A model generated the notes under the pieces. It was given only the letters and a program-made list of their open reading frames with translations. It searched no databases and was not told the DNA's origin. This document shows, piece by piece, positions 27,162 through 36,130 of a DNA stretch of 64,000 bases. Location of the stretch: assembly GCF_002234535.1 (NCBI RefSeq), contig NZ_CP022521.1:3968001-4032000 (forward strand), given 5' to 3'. A program made the position numbers and the translations under genes. This DNA is from Actinoalloteichus hoggarensis (GTDB taxonomy: Bacteria; Actinomycetota; Actinomycetes; Mycobacteriales; Pseudonocardiaceae). Each line of letters starts with the position of its first letter. The stretch's first letter is position 1.

Positions 27162-27362
27162 TCAGTCCTGGCTCTTCGCCGTCTCGCCGTCCGCGTCGGC
27201 GGGTCGCTCGGACAGCCTGCGCATCTTCGCGAGGATCTCCTGTTTCCGATCGACCGCGTCCTGGCTCGGGCCGACGCCCATGCCGTCGGGGTGATGCGCC
27301 GTGCGCGGCGACTTGGTCCGCTGGCCGCCCACCCCGAGAAGGCTGTTGCGCTTCCTGGCCAT
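27162..27362 (-). CDS. Small conserved protein, DUF6243-like
   Basis: A 66-residue hydrophilic protein beginning MARKRNSLLGVGGQRTKSPR and ending in a charged tail. The LLGVGGQR motif near the N-terminus and a following helix (DRKQEILAKMRRLSER) fit the small actinobacterial DUF6243 family as I remember it; function unknown. The start has the very good site AGGAGAGCAGC. It stands alone, with about 250 bases of apparently empty DNA on each side. Confidence 0.65.
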   Translation of the reverse strand: MARKRNSLLGVGGQRTKSPRTAHHPDGMGVGPSQDAVDRKQEILAKMRRLSERPADADGETAKSQD

Positions 27363-27631
27363 GCTGCTCTCCTACCTGCCGAGCTCGTCGCCGACCATCG
27401 CGGCCGTCGCCGCTCATCGTGGCCGACGCGCGCCCCCAGAGCGAATCATTTAGCGACGACGACGGCGGACGGCGGGACCGGGACGGCGAGGCGGTCGAGG
27501 CGCCGTGTCCGACGTGAGGCACGCCGCCGCGCGAAGCGGGACGATCCCCTCGACCGGGACGACGCGAACCGGCTCCCGTCCTCGGCGGACCGCGACGCCG
27601 GAACCGCGTGACCGCGACGACCTGCCCGGTG

Positions 27632-28258
27632 TCACGAGGAGGCGCGCGCCGAGGAGACGGGCTTCGAATCGGGTTCGGCGGCCGTCCACGTCCGGGATGT
27701 CGCCGTCTGTCCGAGGATCGCGCTCACGACCAGTTTCACCAGATAGGCGGGCGCCAGCCAGGCAAGGCCTGCAGGCGGCCCGCCGAAGAACGCGACCGAC
27801 ACCGTCAGGGCGACGGTGGTCGCCACCAGCCCGACGACCGCGACGAGATCGGCGGGCACGCGCGGCAGCACCAGGACCGTGCAGGCCATGGCGAGGAAGA
27901 GGAGCAGACCCCATTCCCAGCGGGCGCCGAACAACAGCACCGCGAGCGCGGGGTGCAGCACGTGCGCGCCGACGACGAGCAGCCGAGCCGGCGCCGTCCG
28001 CTCCGACGCCGTGGTCCGCCGCGACGGGGGCAGCGCTCCCGCGGCCAGCCCGCCGACCAGGTCGACGGCGAGCAGGACGGCCGGCAGCAGCTGCCACGAC
28101 GTCCAGTTCGGCGGGGCGAGCAGCAGCGCGCCGACGCCGCCGCCGAGGGCACAGCCCGCGACGACGGCCGAGCGGACCGGGTCGGCGCTCGGCCCCGTGA
28201 GCAGTCCCCAGGCGCCCACGAGACCTGCTGGCAGACGCCTCACCGGCGAGTTCTTCAT
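27632..28258 (-). CDS. Multi-pass membrane protein of unknown function
   Basis: A 208-residue protein (MKNSPVRRLPAGLVGAWGLL...) with about five or six hydrophobic segments, for example AVVAGCALGGGVGALLLA, LLPAVLLAVDLVGGLAAGAL, LLVVGAHVLHPALAVLLFGA and DLVAVVGLVATTVALTVSVA. No family recognised. ATG at 28258 is preferred; an in-frame GTG six codons earlier is possible. It begins 64 bases downstream of the last gene of the xylo-oligosaccharide ABC operon on the same strand and may be co-transcribed with it. Confidence 0.6.
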   Translation of the reverse strand: MKNSPVRRLPAGLVGAWGLLTGPSADPVRSAVVAGCALGGGVGALLLAPPNWTSWQLLPAVLLAVDLVGGLAAGALPPSRRTTASERTAPARLLVVGAHVLHPALAVLLFGARWEWGLLLFLAMACTVLVLPRVPADLVAVVGLVATTVALTVSVAFFGGPPAGLAWLAPAYLVKLVVSAILGQTATSRTWTAAEPDSKPVSSARASS

Positions 28259-28322
28259 CCGGCCATGATCCCCCACCGCGAATCGCGCGTGCCGTCGAGA
28301 TGTCCGCGGCGGGCGGTCGACG

Positions 28323-29219
28323 TCATTTCCCGCCCACTCCGGCCAGTCCCGCGATGAGCCAGCGCCGGGCGAAGAGGTAGGCGACGAAGACCGGCAGCGC
28401 CGACAGGAGCACCGCCGTCATGAGGCCCGGCACGTTGACCCCGAACTCACTCTGGAAGCTCCAGAGTCCCAGGGTGAGTACCCGCTGATCCTCGGACTGG
28501 GTGAGGATGAGCGGGAAGATGAAGCCGTTCCACGCCGTGAGCGCGGTGTAGATGCCCACGGTGATCACGCTGCCCAGCGACATCGGGACGACCAGCGAGA
28601 ACATCATCCGCCAGGAGCTCGCACCGTCGAGAGTCATCGCCTCGTACTGTTCACGCGGCACGTCCCGCAACGCCGAGGCCAACACGAGCACCGCGAGCGG
28701 CAGGCTGAAGGCCGTGGTGGGCAGGATGATCGCGCCGAGCGTGTCGTACAGCCCCATGCGGGCGATCATCAGGTAGATGGGGATGATCGTGGCCTGCGCG
28801 GGGATCGCGAGTCCCAGGAGGAACCCTCGGAACCCCGCCGCGACGATCCGGCTCGGCGACCGGACGATGGCGTAGGCGGCGGGCACCGCGACCATCAGGG
28901 TGAGGCCGACGCAGGCGACGGTGACGACGGCGGTGTTGAGGAAGAACTGAAGGAACCCGGAGTCGAACACCGTCACCAGGTTCTCGGCCGTGATCGCTCT
29001 GGGCGGGGCGAGCGGTCCCTCCGCGAGATAGGCGTCCCGGCTCTGGAGACTCCAGCTGATCATCACCAGCAGGGGGACGGCGACGACGATCAGCCAGCCG
29101 ATCGTCAGCAGGCCCGCCCAGCGGTTCGGCGGCTCCAGCCGACTGCGCCGCGCCTGCCGACTCCGGCGACCTTTCGGGCCCGGCGCCGCGGGCGGCGCCG
29201 TCGCGGTCGTGAGGCTCAT
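28323..29219 (-). CDS. ABC sugar permease, MalG type (bxlG-like)
   Basis: A 298-residue permease. After a basic Pro-rich N-terminus of about 30 residues (PKGRRSRQARRSRLEPPNRW) come six membrane segments, the first WAGLLTIGWLIVVAVPLLVM. The EAA loop is REQYEAMTLDGASSWRMMFS near residue 195. It is the third gene of a binding protein-permease-permease operon, separated by two bases from the MalF-type gene. The set, divergent from a GH3 glycosidase, matches the BxlEFG importer arrangement for xylo-oligosaccharides; energising ATPase presumably MsiK, encoded elsewhere. Confidence 0.9.
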   Translation of the reverse strand: MSLTTATAPPAAPGPKGRRSRQARRSRLEPPNRWAGLLTIGWLIVVAVPLLVMISWSLQSRDAYLAEGPLAPPRAITAENLVTVFDSGFLQFFLNTAVVTVACVGLTLMVAVPAAYAIVRSPSRIVAAGFRGFLLGLAIPAQATIIPIYLMIARMGLYDTLGAIILPTTAFSLPLAVLVLASALRDVPREQYEAMTLDGASSWRMMFSLVVPMSLGSVITVGIYTALTAWNGFIFPLILTQSEDQRVLTLGLWSFQSEFGVNVPGLMTAVLLSALPVFVAYLFARRWLIAGLAGVGGK

Positions 29220-29221
29220 GG

Positions 29222-30118
29222 CTACAGGCCCTCCAGGGTCGAGCGCATCTTGCTGAAGCCGCTGAAACGGACCATGATCAGCGACAACAGGGTGCCGATC
29301 AGCACGAGCGCGGAGGCGATGGCGGCGCCGTACCCCATCTCGTAACTGCGGAAGCCCGCCTCGTACATCCGGTACGGCAGCACCTCGGTCGCCCTGCCCG
29401 GCCCGCCGTCGGTGACGATCAGAATCGTCTCGAAGTAGGTCAGCGAGCCGACCACCATCAGCAGCGACGAGGTGATGATGGTGTTGCGCAGCTGCGGCAG
29501 CGTGATGTGGCGGAACTGGTGCAGCCGGTTCGCGCCGTCTATTCGGGCCGCCTCGTAGAGCTGACGCGGGATGCGTCGGGCCGCGGCCTGGTAGAGGAGG
29601 GTGTGGAAGGGCACGAACTGCCAGGCCACGATGACGACGATGACCAGCAGCGCGCTGGTGCCGCTGCCGAGCAGGTTGCCGTCGGGGACGCCCACCAGCG
29701 GACCGAGCACCGAGGCGAGTCCGAAGTTCGGGTCCAGCAGCGAGCGCCACACGATGGCGACGGCGGCCCCGGACAGCAGCAGCGGCAGGAAGAACACCGC
29801 GGACAGCACCGCCCGGTTGCGCTGATGCCCGGCCGCCCAGACACCGAGGAGCAGGCTCAGCGGCGTCTGCACGAGCCAGCACACGACGCCGAGCACCACG
29901 GTGATGCGCAGGGAGTCCAGGACCGTCGGGTCGGCGGCGAGCCGCTCCCAGTTGGCCCAGCCCGCGGCCTGCGGGTCGCCGAGACCGTTCCAGTGGGTGA
30001 AGGACAACACGAGGACGAAGACCAGCGGAACCAGGGCGAACAGCCCGAAGAAGACCATCGCGGGCACCGCGTACCAGACTCCCGGCCGGGTGGTCCGGTC
30101 GAGGGCTCGGTCGCTCAC
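29222..30118 (-). CDS. ABC sugar permease, MalF type (bxlF-like)
   Basis: A 298-residue permease with six membrane segments (GVWYAVPAMVFFGLFALVPL is the first) and an EAA loop RQLYEAARIDGANRLHQFRH at about residues 190-209. Its GTG start overlaps the stop of the binding-protein gene by four bases (GTGA), and its stop lies two bases from the next start, showing tight translational coupling of the operon. Confidence 0.9.
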   Translation of the reverse strand: MSDRALDRTTRPGVWYAVPAMVFFGLFALVPLVFVLVLSFTHWNGLGDPQAAGWANWERLAADPTVLDSLRITVVLGVVCWLVQTPLSLLLGVWAAGHQRNRAVLSAVFFLPLLLSGAAVAIVWRSLLDPNFGLASVLGPLVGVPDGNLLGSGTSALLVIVVIVAWQFVPFHTLLYQAAARRIPRQLYEAARIDGANRLHQFRHITLPQLRNTIITSSLLMVVGSLTYFETILIVTDGGPGRATEVLPYRMYEAGFRSYEMGYGAAIASALVLIGTLLSLIMVRFSGFSKMRSTLEGL

Positions 30119-31413
30119 CTGCCCGACTCCAGCACCTCGACGAAGCTCGCGGAGTCCCGCTCACCGAGGAAGACCTCCTGGAGGGTGGTCAGCATGAGCT
30201 GGGCCTCCTCCGGCGGCAGCGCCTGGTCCCAGGAGGGGGTGAAGGCGGCGGCGCCGCCGACGAGTTCGTAGATGAACAGGGCGTACTCCGCGTTGGGCGC
30301 CGTACGCAGGCGGTCCTCGATGCCGGTGATGGCGGGCACGTCGCCCGCGTCGATGAGGGCGTCGACGTAGGCTTCGGAGTTCATGTGCTCGCGCAGGAAC
30401 TCCACCGCCTCGTCCACGTCGGCGGCCGCGCTGTTGACGGAGAAGTAGTTGGTGGGGTTGCCGACCACCGCGCTCGGATCGCCGGTGCCGTCCTCCAGGG
30501 CCGGGAAGGTCGTCCAGCCGAGGGCGTCGCGGGCGAAGTCCGGCTGCTGATCGAGCTGGTTGGGGTACTCCCAGGTGCCCATGAGGTGCATGGCGGCGTC
30601 ACCCATGGCGAAGAGGGTGGAGGCGCCGCCCGCGCCGTAGTTGACGGAGGAGAAGTTGGTGCCGAAGGCGCCCCGGTCGACGAGTTCGGTGATCCGGTCG
30701 AGCGCCCCGGTCACCGCGGGGTCGCCCCAGGCGCCTTCCTCGCCCGCGGCGATGCGTTCGAAGACCTGCTCGCCGCCGAGACGGTCCACGAGGTACTCCA
30801 GCCACATGAGCTGGGTCCAGCTCTCCGTGCCCGCGAGGGCGAACGGGGTGACCCCCATGGCCTGGAAGCGATCGACCAGGTCCAGCAGCTCCGCCCAGTT
30901 CTCGGGCGGGCGCAGGTCGTTCTCGGCGAACAGCTCCGTGTGGTAGAAGAGGACGACCGGCTGCATTCCCCGCAGGGGGATGCCGTAGTTGCGGCCGTCG
31001 ATGCGCCCGGCGTCCAGCACCGCCGGTAAGAAGGAGTCCCGCCAGTCGGTGTCCGCCGCCAGCCGGTCGGTGAGGTCGGCGACCTGGTCGACCTCCACAT
31101 AGGAGCGGATGCTGGCCCCGCCCCAGTTGAAGAAGACCGCGGGAGCGTTCGGCGTGCCCATCGACACCCGAAGCCGCTGCGCGTAGGCGGTGTTGGCGAA
31201 GGTCTCGAGTCGAAACCGGCTGGTCGCGCCCTGATTGAACGCATCGATCGCCGCCTCCTGGATGGGGTTCTGCACCGGGTCCTCCAGGGACCACACGGTG
31301 GTGCCGCTCCGCGTCGGATCGCTGCCGCCGCCGCACGCGGCCAGGCCGAGGACGGCCAGGCCTGCCGCCGAGGCGGTCATGAATCGCCGACGTCCGAGCA
31401 TGATTTCCTTCAT
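30115..31413 (-). CDS. Sugar-binding lipoprotein of ABC importer (bxlE-like)
   Basis: A 432-residue family 1 solute-binding protein. The signal sequence has a twin-arginine motif (GRRRFMTASAAG) and lipobox LAAC with the lipidated Cys at residue 27, so it is a cell-surface lipoprotein. The mature part shows typical features (RLRVSMGTPNAPAVFFNWGG, FYHTELFAENDLRPPENWAE, WEYPNQL). The start at 31413 is preceded by CAGGAGCGGCG. First gene of the three-gene importer operon; divergent from the GH3 gene across a region with two operator-like sites, so uptake and hydrolysis are probably co-induced. Confidence 0.9.
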   Translation of the reverse strand: MKEIMLGRRRFMTASAAGLAVLGLAACGGGSDPTRSGTTVWSLEDPVQNPIQEAAIDAFNQGATSRFRLETFANTAYAQRLRVSMGTPNAPAVFFNWGGASIRSYVEVDQVADLTDRLAADTDWRDSFLPAVLDAGRIDGRNYGIPLRGMQPVVLFYHTELFAENDLRPPENWAELLDLVDRFQAMGVTPFALAGTESWTQLMWLEYLVDRLGGEQVFERIAAGEEGAWGDPAVTGALDRITELVDRGAFGTNFSSVNYGAGGASTLFAMGDAAMHLMGTWEYPNQLDQQPDFARDALGWTTFPALEDGTGDPSAVVGNPTNYFSVNSAAADVDEAVEFLREHMNSEAYVDALIDAGDVPAITGIEDRLRTAPNAEYALFIYELVGGAAAFTPSWDQALPPEEAQLMLTTLQEVFLGERDSASFVEVLESGR

Positions 31414-31555
31414 CGCCGCTCCTGGAAGCACATCGAGGGCACGAGAGCCTCCGTTGACGCGGCCGCCGGATCGGGTCGTCCGCGAATCCGGACGCCATCG
31501 TCGAGTCGATCCGATGGCTGCCGGGAAGCCGACACGCCCAGGCGATCGAAAAATA

Positions 31556-31570
31556 ACCGATAGTTTCGGT
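31556..31570. promoter_or_regulatory. LacI-type operator candidate (site C)
   Basis: ACCGATAGTTTCGGT is a perfect ACCGA-N5-TCGGT inverted repeat, 143 bases upstream of the binding-protein gene. Its core CCGATAGTTTCG differs from site B (23082) at one position. Fits a LacI-family (BxlR-like) repressor site. Confidence 0.6.
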
Positions 31571-31734
31571 GAGAACGCAGCGTACGGAGGTGTCATTGCT
31601 CACGTCAAGACCCGGCATCGCGAAAACGCGCTCGCGGGACTATTCGTCAAGAACCGACCCTTCACCTGCGGTGTCTACGACAACAGGCTCTTCGGCCCGA
31701 CCATGATCTCCACCCTGGACCGCGCTCGATTCTT

Positions 31735-31749
31735 TCCGATAGTGTCGAG
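31735..31749. promoter_or_regulatory. LacI-type operator candidate (site D)
   Basis: TCCGATAGTGTCGAG repeats the first eight bases of site C exactly (CCGATAGT) and most of the remainder; it lies 134 bases upstream of the GH3 start. Two sites 179 bases apart could allow looping by a tetrameric or dimer-of-dimers repressor. Confidence 0.5.
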
Positions 31750-31882
31750 GGTCGGACCGGAACATCAGTCGCCGAATCGACGTGCACGACGAGGACCATC
31801 CCCGGCGACGGTCCACAGCCCTGCCTGTCCACCCCGCCCGCCGACACCGCGCGGTCGGCCGTCCAGAGTGGAGAAGTTCGAC

Positions 31883-34426
31883 ATGGACCAGCAGAATCCC
31901 GGCCGCGCCGACTCGTCCGCTCCCGACTCGACGGCACTCGACGCCGCCCGCGAGCGTCCCTCCGCCGCAACCGCCGCGGATGACGTCGAGCCGTGGCGGC
32001 GGCCGGAACTCCCGGTCGACGAACGGGTGGCGGACCTCCTGCCCCGGATGACCCTGGGCGAGAAGCTGGCCCAGCTCGTCGGCGTGTGGGTCAGCGCGGC
32101 CGACGGCGCCGACGGCGTCGCACCCCATCAGCACGAGCAGACCGAGGAGCCGCCCGCCTGGCCGGAGGCGATCCGTCTCGGACTCGGTCAGCTCACGAGG
32201 ACCTTCGGCACCACGCCCGTCGACCCTGCCACCGGGGCCGGGATGCTGGCCGACGCCCAGCGCGAGATCGTCGCGGCAGGCCGCTTCGGCATACCCGCGA
32301 TGGCGCACGAGGAGTGCCTGGCCGGGTTCGCCGCCTGGAAGGCGACCGTCTATCCCGTTCCGCTGGCCTGGGGCGCGTCCTTCGATCCGGAACTGGTGCA
32401 GACGATGGCGGCGGCGATCGGCGCCGACCTGCGTTCGGTCGGCGTGCACCAGGGGCTGGCCCCGGTGCTCGACGTCGTCCGGGACGCCCGCTGGGGGCGC
32501 GTGGAGGAGACCATCGGCGAGGACCCGTTCCTGGTCGGCACGATCGGCGCCGCCTATGTGCGCGGTGTCGAGGGGGCGGGCGTGGTGGCCACGTTGAAGC
32601 ATTTCGCCGGTTACTCCGCCTCGCGGGCGGGCCGGAACCTCGCCCCGGCGGCGCTCGGGCGCCGCGAACTCGCCGACGTCATCCTGCCGCCCTTCGAGAT
32701 GGCGTTGCGCCACGGCGGCGCGCGATCGGTGATGCACTCCTACGCCGAGATCGACGGTGTGCCGGTCGCCGCCGACGAGGAGCTGCTCACCGATCTGCTG
32801 CGAGATCAGTGGGGCTTCGCGGGTGTCGTGGTCGCCGACTACTTCGGCGTCGCGTTCCTGCACCGCCTGCACGGGACCGCGGCCGACGAGGGCGAGGCCG
32901 CGGAGCAGGCGCTCACCGCAGGCGTCGACGTCGAGCTGCCGACGGTGCGCTGCTTCGGCGAGCCGCTGGCCGAACGGCTGCGCGCCGGACTGGTGCCGGA
33001 ATCACTGGTGGACCGCGCCGTGACCCGAGTACTGCGGCAGAAGTGCGAACTGGGGCTGCTCGATCCGGACTGGTCGCCGGAGCCGCCCGCGCTGCGGGAC
33101 CGCCGGGCCGCCGACGATCCCGGGACCGCCGAGTCGCCCGTCGTCGACCTCGATCCGCCCGCGAACCGCCGAGTGGCGCGCAGGCTCGCCGAGGAGTCGG
33201 TGGTGCTGTTGTCGAACCGGCAGGAGGTGCTGCCGCTGCGCGACACGGGCACGGTGGCGGTACTGGGGCCGCTGGCCGACGACGTCCACGCGATGCTCGG
33301 CTGCTACTCGTTTCCCGCCCACGTCGGCGTCTCCTACCCGGATCTGCCGGTGGGCGTGGAGATCCGCACGGTGCTCGACGTCCTGCGCGCCGAGCTGGGC
33401 ACGAGCACCCTCCGCGCCGAACGGGGCTGCGCCGTCGACGACGACGATCGATCCGGGATCGGCGCCGCCGTGGCGGCGGCGAGAGACGCGGAGCTGGCGC
33501 TGGTGGTGGTCGGCGACCACTCGGGACTGTTCGGCCGCGGCACCTCCGGCGAGGGCTGTGACGCCACGGACCTGGCCCTGCCCGGTGTGCAGGGCGAACT
33601 GCTCGCCGCGGTGGTCGACACCGGGGTGCCGACCGTGGCCGTCGTGATCAGCGGCAGGCCGTATGCGCTGGGCGCGGTCGCCGACCGGCTCGCGGCGGCG
33701 GTGCAGGCGTTCCTGCCCGGGGAGGAGGGGGCGGCGGCGCTGGTCGGCGTGCTCACCGGCCGGGTCGACCCGTCGGGCAGGCTGCCCGTGAGCCTGCCCG
33801 CCACGCCGCACGGGCAGCCCGCCACCTATCTGACCCCGCCGCTGGGGCTGCGCTCGCAGGTCAGCTCGGCGGATCCCACGCCGCTGTTCCCGTTCGGCCA
33901 TGGGCTCTCGTACACGACGTTCCGTTACTCGGCGCTGCTGGTCCGGGCGGTCACGGCGTCGGCGGACGACGGGCCGTCCAGCGCGGCGGGCGTGTCCGGC
34001 GGCGCGGACGTCGACGACGCCGTGGCGCGGGTCTCGACGGACGGCGTCGTCGAGGTGTCCTGCGTGGTGGCCAACGTCGGCGACCGCGACGGCGTGGAGG
34101 TCGTCCAGCTCTACCTGCGTGATCCGGTGGCCCAGGTGACCAGGCCGGTCCGTCAGCTCGCGGGCTTCGCCCGGGTCGCGCTGCGGGCGGGAACGGAACG
34201 CGAGGTCCGCTTCCGGCTGCACGCGGACCGGACGTCCTTCACCGGCCGCGCCGGACACCGGCTCGTCGAACCCGGCCTGGTGGAGGTGCACGTCGGCGCG
34301 TCGAGCGCCGATCTGCGCCTCCAGGGCGAATTCGTCCTCACCGGCTCCCCGAGGCAGGTCGGCCCGGATCGGGTGCTTGACACGCCTGTGACCCTCGGGG
34401 ACGAGCGGCCCGCGACGACGGGCTGA
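31883..34426 (+). CDS. Glycoside hydrolase family 3, beta-xylosidase/beta-glucosidase type
   Basis: An 847-residue cytoplasmic enzyme (no signal peptide). Domain order: about 35 polar residues, GH3 N-terminal barrel (to about 350), GH3 C-terminal alpha/beta sandwich (about 400-650) and fibronectin III-like domain (about 710-815). Nucleophile Asp319 in VVADYFGV; acid/base candidate Glu557 in TSGEGCDATDL. The DYF motif instead of SDW is, as far as I recall, typical of the actinomycete BxlA-type beta-xylosidases. ATG at 31883 follows GTGGAGAAGTTCGAC. Expected to split imported xylo- or gluco-oligosaccharides to monomers. Divergent from its importer; followed at once by a strong terminator. Confidence 0.9.
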   Translation: MDQQNPGRADSSAPDSTALDAARERPSAATAADDVEPWRRPELPVDERVADLLPRMTLGEKLAQLVGVWVSAADGADGVAPHQHEQTEEPPAWPEAIRLGLGQLTRTFGTTPVDPATGAGMLADAQREIVAAGRFGIPAMAHEECLAGFAAWKATVYPVPLAWGASFDPELVQTMAAAIGADLRSVGVHQGLAPVLDVVRDARWGRVEETIGEDPFLVGTIGAAYVRGVEGAGVVATLKHFAGYSASRAGRNLAPAALGRRELADVILPPFEMALRHGGARSVMHSYAEIDGVPVAADEELLTDLLRDQWGFAGVVVADYFGVAFLHRLHGTAADEGEAAEQALTAGVDVELPTVRCFGEPLAERLRAGLVPESLVDRAVTRVLRQKCELGLLDPDWSPEPPALRDRRAADDPGTAESPVVDLDPPANRRVARRLAEESVVLLSNRQEVLPLRDTGTVAVLGPLADDVHAMLGCYSFPAHVGVSYPDLPVGVEIRTVLDVLRAELGTSTLRAERGCAVDDDDRSGIGAAVAAARDAELALVVVGDHSGLFGRGTSGEGCDATDLALPGVQGELLAAVVDTGVPTVAVVISGRPYALGAVADRLAAAVQAFLPGEEGAAALVGVLTGRVDPSGRLPVSLPATPHGQPATYLTPPLGLRSQVSSADPTPLFPFGHGLSYTTFRYSALLVRAVTASADDGPSSAAGVSGGADVDDAVARVSTDGVVEVSCVVANVGDRDGVEVVQLYLRDPVAQVTRPVRQLAGFARVALRAGTEREVRFRLHADRTSFTGRAGHRLVEPGLVEVHVGASSADLRLQGEFVLTGSPRQVGPDRVLDTPVTLGDERPATTG

Positions 34427-34464
34427 GGGCGCGGATCCGACACGCCGGGGTCGGATCCGCGCCC
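34427..34464 (+). terminator. Strong hairpin terminator after GH3 gene
   Basis: GGGCGCGGATCCGAC (34427-34441) and GTCGGATCCGCGCCC (34450-34464) form a perfect 15-bp stem with an 8-base loop, beginning at the base after the stop codon. No U-tract. Confidence 0.85.
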
Positions 34465-34669
34465 GCCGCGGGGGCGCTCCGGGCACCGCCGGGTGACCGG
34501 GGCGCCGACGCGCGCCGTCGGGAGGCGGTCCGGGCGGCACGATCACTCGGCGCGGCGCCGGAGCGCGGCGGAGGTGATCGGCGTTTCGGCGACGACGCGG
34601 GGGGACGGTCCGAGCAGGCCGACCGTCGCGGTTCCCGCCTCACCACGCTCGGGCTCGAGCGTCCGTCGA

Positions 34670-35212
34670 TCAGGCGCGCGGGTTCCGCTCGGGCGCGGCC
34701 GGGTCTGGCCAGGCCGCCGTCGGGTCGTCCGCCGTCGGGTCGTCCAGGCTCACCGAACTCTCGCCGAGGTTGGCGAGGACGGCGGCGGCGATCTCGGTGA
34801 ACACGGCGAGCTGCTCGGAGGTGAGCAGGTCGACGAAGTGGGCGCGCACCGCGTCGACGTGGCCCGGCGCGGCGGCCTGGAGGGTCCGCAGGCCCGCGTC
34901 CGTGAGCACCGCGACGGCGGCTCTTCCGTCGGTGGCGCACACCTGTCGGGTGACGAGTCCGCGCTGTTCCATGCGGGTGAGGTGGTGTGACAGCCTGCTC
35001 TTGGACCACAGCATTCGACCGGCCAGCTCGCTGATCCCGCGGCGATGCCCTTCGGACTCGGAGAGCGTGGACAGGACGTCGTAGTCCGACATCGAGAGCC
35101 CGGAGTCGGCGGTCAGATCCCTGGCGAGCCGGGCGTCGAGCAGCAGCCGCATTCGACGGTAGCCCCGCCAGGCCCGCTGTTGGTCGCCGTCGAGCCAGTT
35201 CGGGTCGGTCAC
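34670..35212 (-). CDS. MarR-family transcriptional regulator
   Basis: A 180-residue protein with the MarR winged helix at residues about 35-130: LTADSGLSMSDYDVLSTLSE, RRGISELAGRMLWSKSRLSH (helix-turn-helix) and the wing TRQVCATDGRAAVAVLTDAG. A Pro/Asp-rich tail of about 25 residues follows. GTG start at 35212, with AGGGTGGTGGC upstream. Divergent from the YczE-like membrane protein with 83 bases between, where two TTGA-N4-TCAA-type sites lie; this implies repression of both genes. The downstream oxidoreductase genes may belong to the same regulon. Confidence 0.88.
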   Translation of the reverse strand: MTDPNWLDGDQQRAWRGYRRMRLLLDARLARDLTADSGLSMSDYDVLSTLSESEGHRRGISELAGRMLWSKSRLSHHLTRMEQRGLVTRQVCATDGRAAVAVLTDAGLRTLQAAAPGHVDAVRAHFVDLLTSEQLAVFTEIAAAVLANLGESSVSLDDPTADDPTAAWPDPAAPERNPRA

Positions 35213-35232
35213 GCCACCACCCTACAACCTTG

Positions 35233-35277
35233 TTGACACGTCACACATCCCCGCCTACATTCTCGTTGACATATCAA
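35233..35277. promoter_or_regulatory. Two MarR-type operator sites
   Basis: TTGACATATCAA (35266-35277) is palindromic apart from one position (TTGA-N4-TCAA), and TTGACACGTCAC (35233-35244) repeats it 33 bases away with a weaker right half. Both lie in the divergent gap of the MarR gene and the membrane-protein gene, covering the likely promoters. Confidence 0.65.
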
Positions 35278-35295
35278 TCAATGAGAGGTCGGCAC

Positions 35296-36030
35296 GTGAC
35301 GGGCGAGTCGAATTCACTATCGGGAAGCGCTCCATCGCAGGTCAGGATGCGGCAGCCTCGCGCAGCGCGCTCGAGCGTCGACCTCGCGGGCCGCCTCGTC
35401 AGGCTCGCCGTCGGCCTCGTCCTGTTCAGTCTGGGGCTGGGGATGATGCTCGCCGCAGGCCTGGGGGTCTCCCCCTGGGACGTCTTCCATCAGGGTGTGG
35501 CGCTGCGCACCGGCCTGCCGTTCGGCGTCATCGTGATCGCCTCGGGCGTCGTCGTCCTGGCACTGTGGATTCCGCTACGGCAGCGCCCGGGCATCGGCAC
35601 CGTCCTGAACGTCGCCTCCATCGGCCCGCTCAGCGAGGCGGCGCTCAGCATCCTGCCCGAACCTGGTCATCCCGCCGTCCGTGCGGCCTTCCTTCTCGGC
35701 GGAATGCTCGTCAACGGCATCGGACTGGCGCTCTACCTGGGTGCGGGGCTCGGCCCGGGACCTCGGGACGGTCTGATGACCGGACTCGCGGCACGAGGCT
35801 GGTCGATCCGTGTCGCCCGCACGGGCATCGAGGTGGGCGTCCTGGCGATCGGCTGGTTGATCGGCGGAACCGCGGGCATCGGCACCGTGCTGTACGCGGT
35901 CGGCATCGGCCCGCTGCTGCAGGTGCTGCTGCCCCGTCTCTCCGCTCCGCCTCGAGCCCGAGCCGCCGAGCCCGCGCCCGTCGACGCCGCCGAGCCCGCC
36001 ACCACGGCCGACGCGCCGACCTGCGGCTGA
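35296..36030 (+). CDS. YczE/YitT-type membrane protein
   Basis: A 244-residue protein with five hydrophobic segments: LVRLAVGLVLFSLGLGMMLA, then FGVIVIASGVVVLALWIPL, FLLGGMLVNGIGLALYLGAG and IEVGVLAIGWLIGGTAGIGT among others. The GLGVSPWDVFHQG and GLGPGPRDGLMTGLA motifs are those of the YczE family (uncharacterised integral membrane proteins; the B. subtilis protein affects surfactin and bacillaene production). I prefer GTG at 35296 because GAGAGGTCGGCAC precedes it; an ATG five codons earlier has no such site. Divergent from the MarR gene and probably repressed by it. Confidence 0.82.
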   Translation: MTGESNSLSGSAPSQVRMRQPRAARSSVDLAGRLVRLAVGLVLFSLGLGMMLAAGLGVSPWDVFHQGVALRTGLPFGVIVIASGVVVLALWIPLRQRPGIGTVLNVASIGPLSEAALSILPEPGHPAVRAAFLLGGMLVNGIGLALYLGAGLGPGPRDGLMTGLAARGWSIRVARTGIEVGVLAIGWLIGGTAGIGTVLYAVGIGPLLQVLLPRLSAPPRARAAEPAPVDAAEPATTADAPTCG

Positions 36031-36130
36031 ACCAGTCGACGTACAGCGATCCGGCCGCGCCGCGCTTCGAGTGCCCGCCCCGCCGCGTCGATGCACCTCT
36101 CCTCCACGCCACCAGCACAGGAGTGATTTC

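Larger units (their letters stand above)
31414..31882. other. 469-base divergent control region of the GH3/ABC locus
   Basis: Contains two related operator-like sites (31556-31570 and 31735-31749) 179 bases apart, one nearer to each gene. Around 31545-31570 the sequence is AT-rich (GATCGAAAAATAACCGATAG), as expected of a promoter. The frame open through this region into the GH3 gene has no start signal and is not counted. Confidence 0.6.

Noticed and set aside
28323-30164. A 613-residue minus-strand protein
   Set aside because: Its first half is the wrong frame of the MalF-type gene; only the part from 29219 on is the MalG-type permease.
31235-31882. N-terminal extension of the GH3 enzyme
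   Set aside because: It runs over the divergent binding-protein gene and the operator region, and the ATG at 31883 has a ribosome-binding site.
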